Below are positions 7,673 to 9,071 of a DNA stretch of 9,071 nt, piece after piece (the first letter of the stretch is position 1; every line of letters starts with the position of its first letter). Position numbers and translations under genes: made by a program. The DNA is from Gammaproteobacteria bacterium (GTDB taxonomy: Bacteria; Pseudomonadota; Gammaproteobacteria; Competibacterales; Competibacteraceae). The notes under the pieces are model-generated. The model saw nothing but the letters and a program-made list of their open reading frames with translations, was not told where the DNA came from and searched no databases. The stretch covers positions 1-9,071 of the forward strand of contig JAIFNF010000310.1 of NCBI GenBank assembly GCA_020047885.1, written 5' to 3'.

Positions 7673-7688
7673 AATTTTTTAAAAAATT
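7673..7688. repeat. perfect 16-bp A/T palindrome
   Basis: AATTTTTT-AAAAAATT is exactly self-complementary and lies in the 77-nt spacer between the zinc-ribbon gene and the giant gene, 18 nt upstream of the latter's ATG. It could be an operator for an AT-binding protein, a bent or easily melted spot, or chance in AT-rich DNA. The lack of G/C pairs makes it a poor terminator stem. Confidence 0.45.
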
Positions 7689-7732
7689 TGATTATCAATG
7701 TTACTGTTGAGGAAATTGGCAGTTTTGGCGAT

Positions 7733-7936
7733 TTAGGAACAGCGACCATAATGGGCATTATAATCTGCTTCCGTAACCCAACCAGTACCGCCACATTTAT
7801 AACATTGTCCCTTTGCTCCGCCATCCCCGTTGCAGTTGGGACAAATTGAGTTTGTGGGCGGTCCAGCGGGTTTCTGGGTGTTTTTGGGTGGGCCAAACCT
7901 GTACTGAACCGTTTGTTTCTTCTTTTTTCGAGACAT
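7733..7936 (-). CDS. small basic zinc-ribbon protein (half DnaJ-type CxxCxGxG)
   Basis: 67 residues. The N-terminus is strongly basic (M-S-R-K-K-K-K), followed by a Pro/Gly/Gln-rich stretch and then C-P-N-C-N-G-D-G (C32, C35) and C-Y-K-C-G-G-T-G (C45, C48). This is the paired CxxCxGxG arrangement of one zinc site of the DnaJ cysteine-rich domain, without the J domain or the second site. H62 and C66 near the C-terminus might add ligands. The ATG has a good ribosome site (GAGGAA, five nt upstream) and begins 26 nt after the helicase stop codon, so the two are probably co-transcribed. Likely role: nucleic-acid or protein contact within the cassette, through the Lys cluster and zinc ribbon. The specific function is unknown. 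The start, length and four-cysteine pattern make it a real gene and not a shadow. Confidence 0.8.
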   Translation of the reverse strand: MSRKKKKQTVQYRFGPPKNTQKPAGPPTNSICPNCNGDGGAKGQCYKCGGTGWVTEADYNAHYGRCS

Positions 7937-7941
7937 AAGAG

Positions 7942-7947
7942 TTCCTC
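7942..7947 (-). promoter_or_regulatory. ribosome binding site of the zinc-ribbon gene
   Basis: GAGGAA five nt before the ATG at 7936. It is the clearest Shine-Dalgarno sequence in the window and supports this small gene being translated. Confidence 0.7.
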
Positions 7948-7962
7948 AAATATTTAGTTTGG

Positions 7963-9071
7963 TTAACCCTGTACTTCTCTTCCCACGCGCGGCAACCATC
8001 GCCGGGCAATTTCCTGAAATACGCTCTCAGCAGGACGCGCAAATGACGCGGCGCCGCCCTCACTGGGGTGCGTCATCACACAACCACGTTGCTTGTCGAT
8101 ACTGACCACTTGGTGCCCGCTGCCGCCCAAGCGAATGCGGTCGTAGCCCTGGACCGAGGCTCGCCCTAACCCTCTGCCTGACAATTCATCCACAACCGGA
8201 ATCCCACTATCGGCAGCAAAAGTCAGATGCAGGGCACGCCGTTCCAAGAGCAGTTGACCACGTTCTGATAAGGCTAAATCATCGCCACACACGCTGAGAA
8301 TTTGTGCATCCACTAAACCATTGATGACAGCGTCGCTGGCGCGTGGGGACAGTCCATAAGCCTGCCCGAGAAACTGCGCAACAACGATGCGCTGCTGCCC
8401 ATACCGCGTAGCGATGAATGAGGCAGCTTGTTGCAGGCAACCAACCAAGAACGGCCGTGCGTCACCATTACCACCAAGTTGCCCGTTTTTTAGCTGTCCT
8501 ACCAGTCGGCCAAAATCAGTCGCTCGGTTATATAAACCGGCGACACAGACCACGCGGCGCATTCCACCACGTCGTCCGGCGCGGCCAGCCCGTTGTAAAA
8601 ATGAAGACACGCTATCCGGGGCGTCAAACAAAATACAGGTATCCACATCACCAATGTCGATCCCGACTTCCAGGGTCGTGGTGGCGATGACTAAACCGAC
8701 GCGCATTTTGCGTAACCGGGCTTCGGCTTCCTTGCGCATGGCGCTGGACGTGGAGCCGTGATGAACCAGACAGTTACCGCGCAAAAAACCAGTATTCAGG
8801 ATCTGGCATAACCGCTCGACTCGGGCACGCGTCCGAGCGAACCCGATCGCTTTGCGGCATTCTTGCTCCCGCAGTAGCTTTAAGAACGAGTCAACGCCTT
8901 TAGCGTCGTCACCCAGCCATTGATGGCGGATAATATTCAACGATTGACTGCTGGTTTCTTCGATGACAATTGGATCGCGGAGCATCCGGGCGCGGGCGGG
9001 CAGGGTCATATCAGGAACGGTGGCTGATACCCCCAGGCGGCGGTGTGGACCCGCCAAGGTGTTTAACCGAT
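7963..9071 (-). CDS. Lhr-like superfamily 2 DEAD/DEAH-box helicase, C-terminal part (runs off the right edge)
   Basis: 368 residues are visible (first complete codon at 9069). The segment starts just before motif III (G-V-S-A-T, residues 13-17) and holds the whole RecA-like domain 2: motif IV region I-G-F-A-R-T-R (about 75-81), H-H-G-S (103-106), motif V I-A-T-T-T-L-E-V-G-I-D-I-G (from 128) and motif VI Q-R-A-G-R-A-G-R-R-G (159-168). H-H-G-S, L-E-V-G-I-D-I-G and the motif VI form are characteristic of Lhr-like helicases. A winged-helix-like section follows (about 220-275), then a short beta-rich tail. The protein ends well before the extra C-terminal domains of full-length Lhr. Motifs I and II lie outside the window, so ATPase competence cannot be checked here. 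A TTG at 9057 is internal, not the start. It is the most upstream gene seen in the cluster. Confidence 0.92.
   Translation of the reverse strand, partial: RLNTLAGPHRRLGVSATVPDMTLPARARMLRDPIVIEETSSQSLNIIRHQWLGDDAKGVDSFLKLLREQECRKAIGFARTRARVERLCQILNTGFLRGNCLVHHGSTSSAMRKEAEARLRKMRVGLVIATTTLEVGIDIGDVDTCILFDAPDSVSSFLQRAGRAGRRGGMRRVVCVAGLYNRATDFGRLVGQLKNGQLGGNGDARPFLVGCLQQAASFIATRYGQQRIVVAQFLGQAYGLSPRASDAVINGLVDAQILSVCGDDLALSERGQLLLERRALHLTFAADSGIPVVDELSGRGLGRASVQGYDRIRLGGSGHQVVSIDKQRGCVMTHPSEGGAASFARPAESVFQEIARRWLPRVGREVQG

Noticed and set aside
7670..7698. Possible sigma-70 promoter (TTGATA, 17 nt, ATTAAA) before the giant gene
   Set aside because: The -10 matches only three of six positions, and transcription would begin so close to the ATG that the ribosome site would be lost.
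7673..7698. Possible terminator after the zinc-ribbon gene (TTGAT/ATCAA followed by T-run)
   Set aside because: The arms leave a one-base loop or a four-pair A/T-rich stem, too weak for an intrinsic terminator.
7648..7896. Minus-strand 82-codon ORF overlapping the zinc-ribbon gene
   Set aside because: It is out of frame with the cysteine motif and has no clear ribosome site. The 67-residue frame has both a strong ribosome site and the paired CxxCxGxG pattern.

Overview
The window (about 55% GC over most of its length) carries five genes, all on the minus strand, with little intergenic space. Gene style, codon use and GC suggest a mid-GC bacterium, possibly a proteobacterium. This is inference only: there is no rRNA, tRNA or housekeeping marker to fix the taxon. 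No transposase, integrase, CRISPR array or RNA gene was seen.

In order of transcription (right to left): (1) the 3' part of a superfamily 2, Lhr-like DEAD/DEAH helicase, running off the right edge; (2) a 67-residue basic protein with a four-cysteine, half-DnaJ-type zinc ribbon; (3) a giant protein of about 1,936 residues with a long helical N-terminal half, an acidic/proline linker holding a duplicated 14-residue repeat, an intact STAND-like/AAA-type P-loop ATPase near residue 1281, and a second, apparently degenerate NTPase-like and winged-helix tail; (4) a 430-residue protein overlapping the giant gene by 14 nt, with an NTPase-like fold lacking a recognisable P-loop and a C-terminal R-N-x3-H motif of HEPN type; (5) after a 192-nt gap, the start of a superfamily 1B (RecD/Pif1-like) helicase, running off the left edge.

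Two helicases of different superfamilies flanking a giant ATPase, a small zinc ribbon and a HEPN-like partner fit an accessory nucleic-acid surveillance or anti-phage cassette better than core metabolism. A reasonable model is that the helicases and the zinc ribbon engage or remodel foreign DNA or RNA, the giant ATPase acts as a switch or scaffold, and the overlapping HEPN-like protein is the effector. The parts are read from sequence; that they work together is inferred from strand, spacing and overlap. I do not recognise the exact set as a named system. Shango (TerB protein, ATPase, helicase) is a partial parallel worth testing, but no TerB domain is visible here.

Other features: an AT-rich block (about 38% GC) over the first ~115 codons of the giant gene, an 86% GC Gly/Ala-rich insertion inside it, a perfect 16-bp A/T palindrome upstream of it, and an ambiguous coding-like stretch in the gap before the RecD-like gene.
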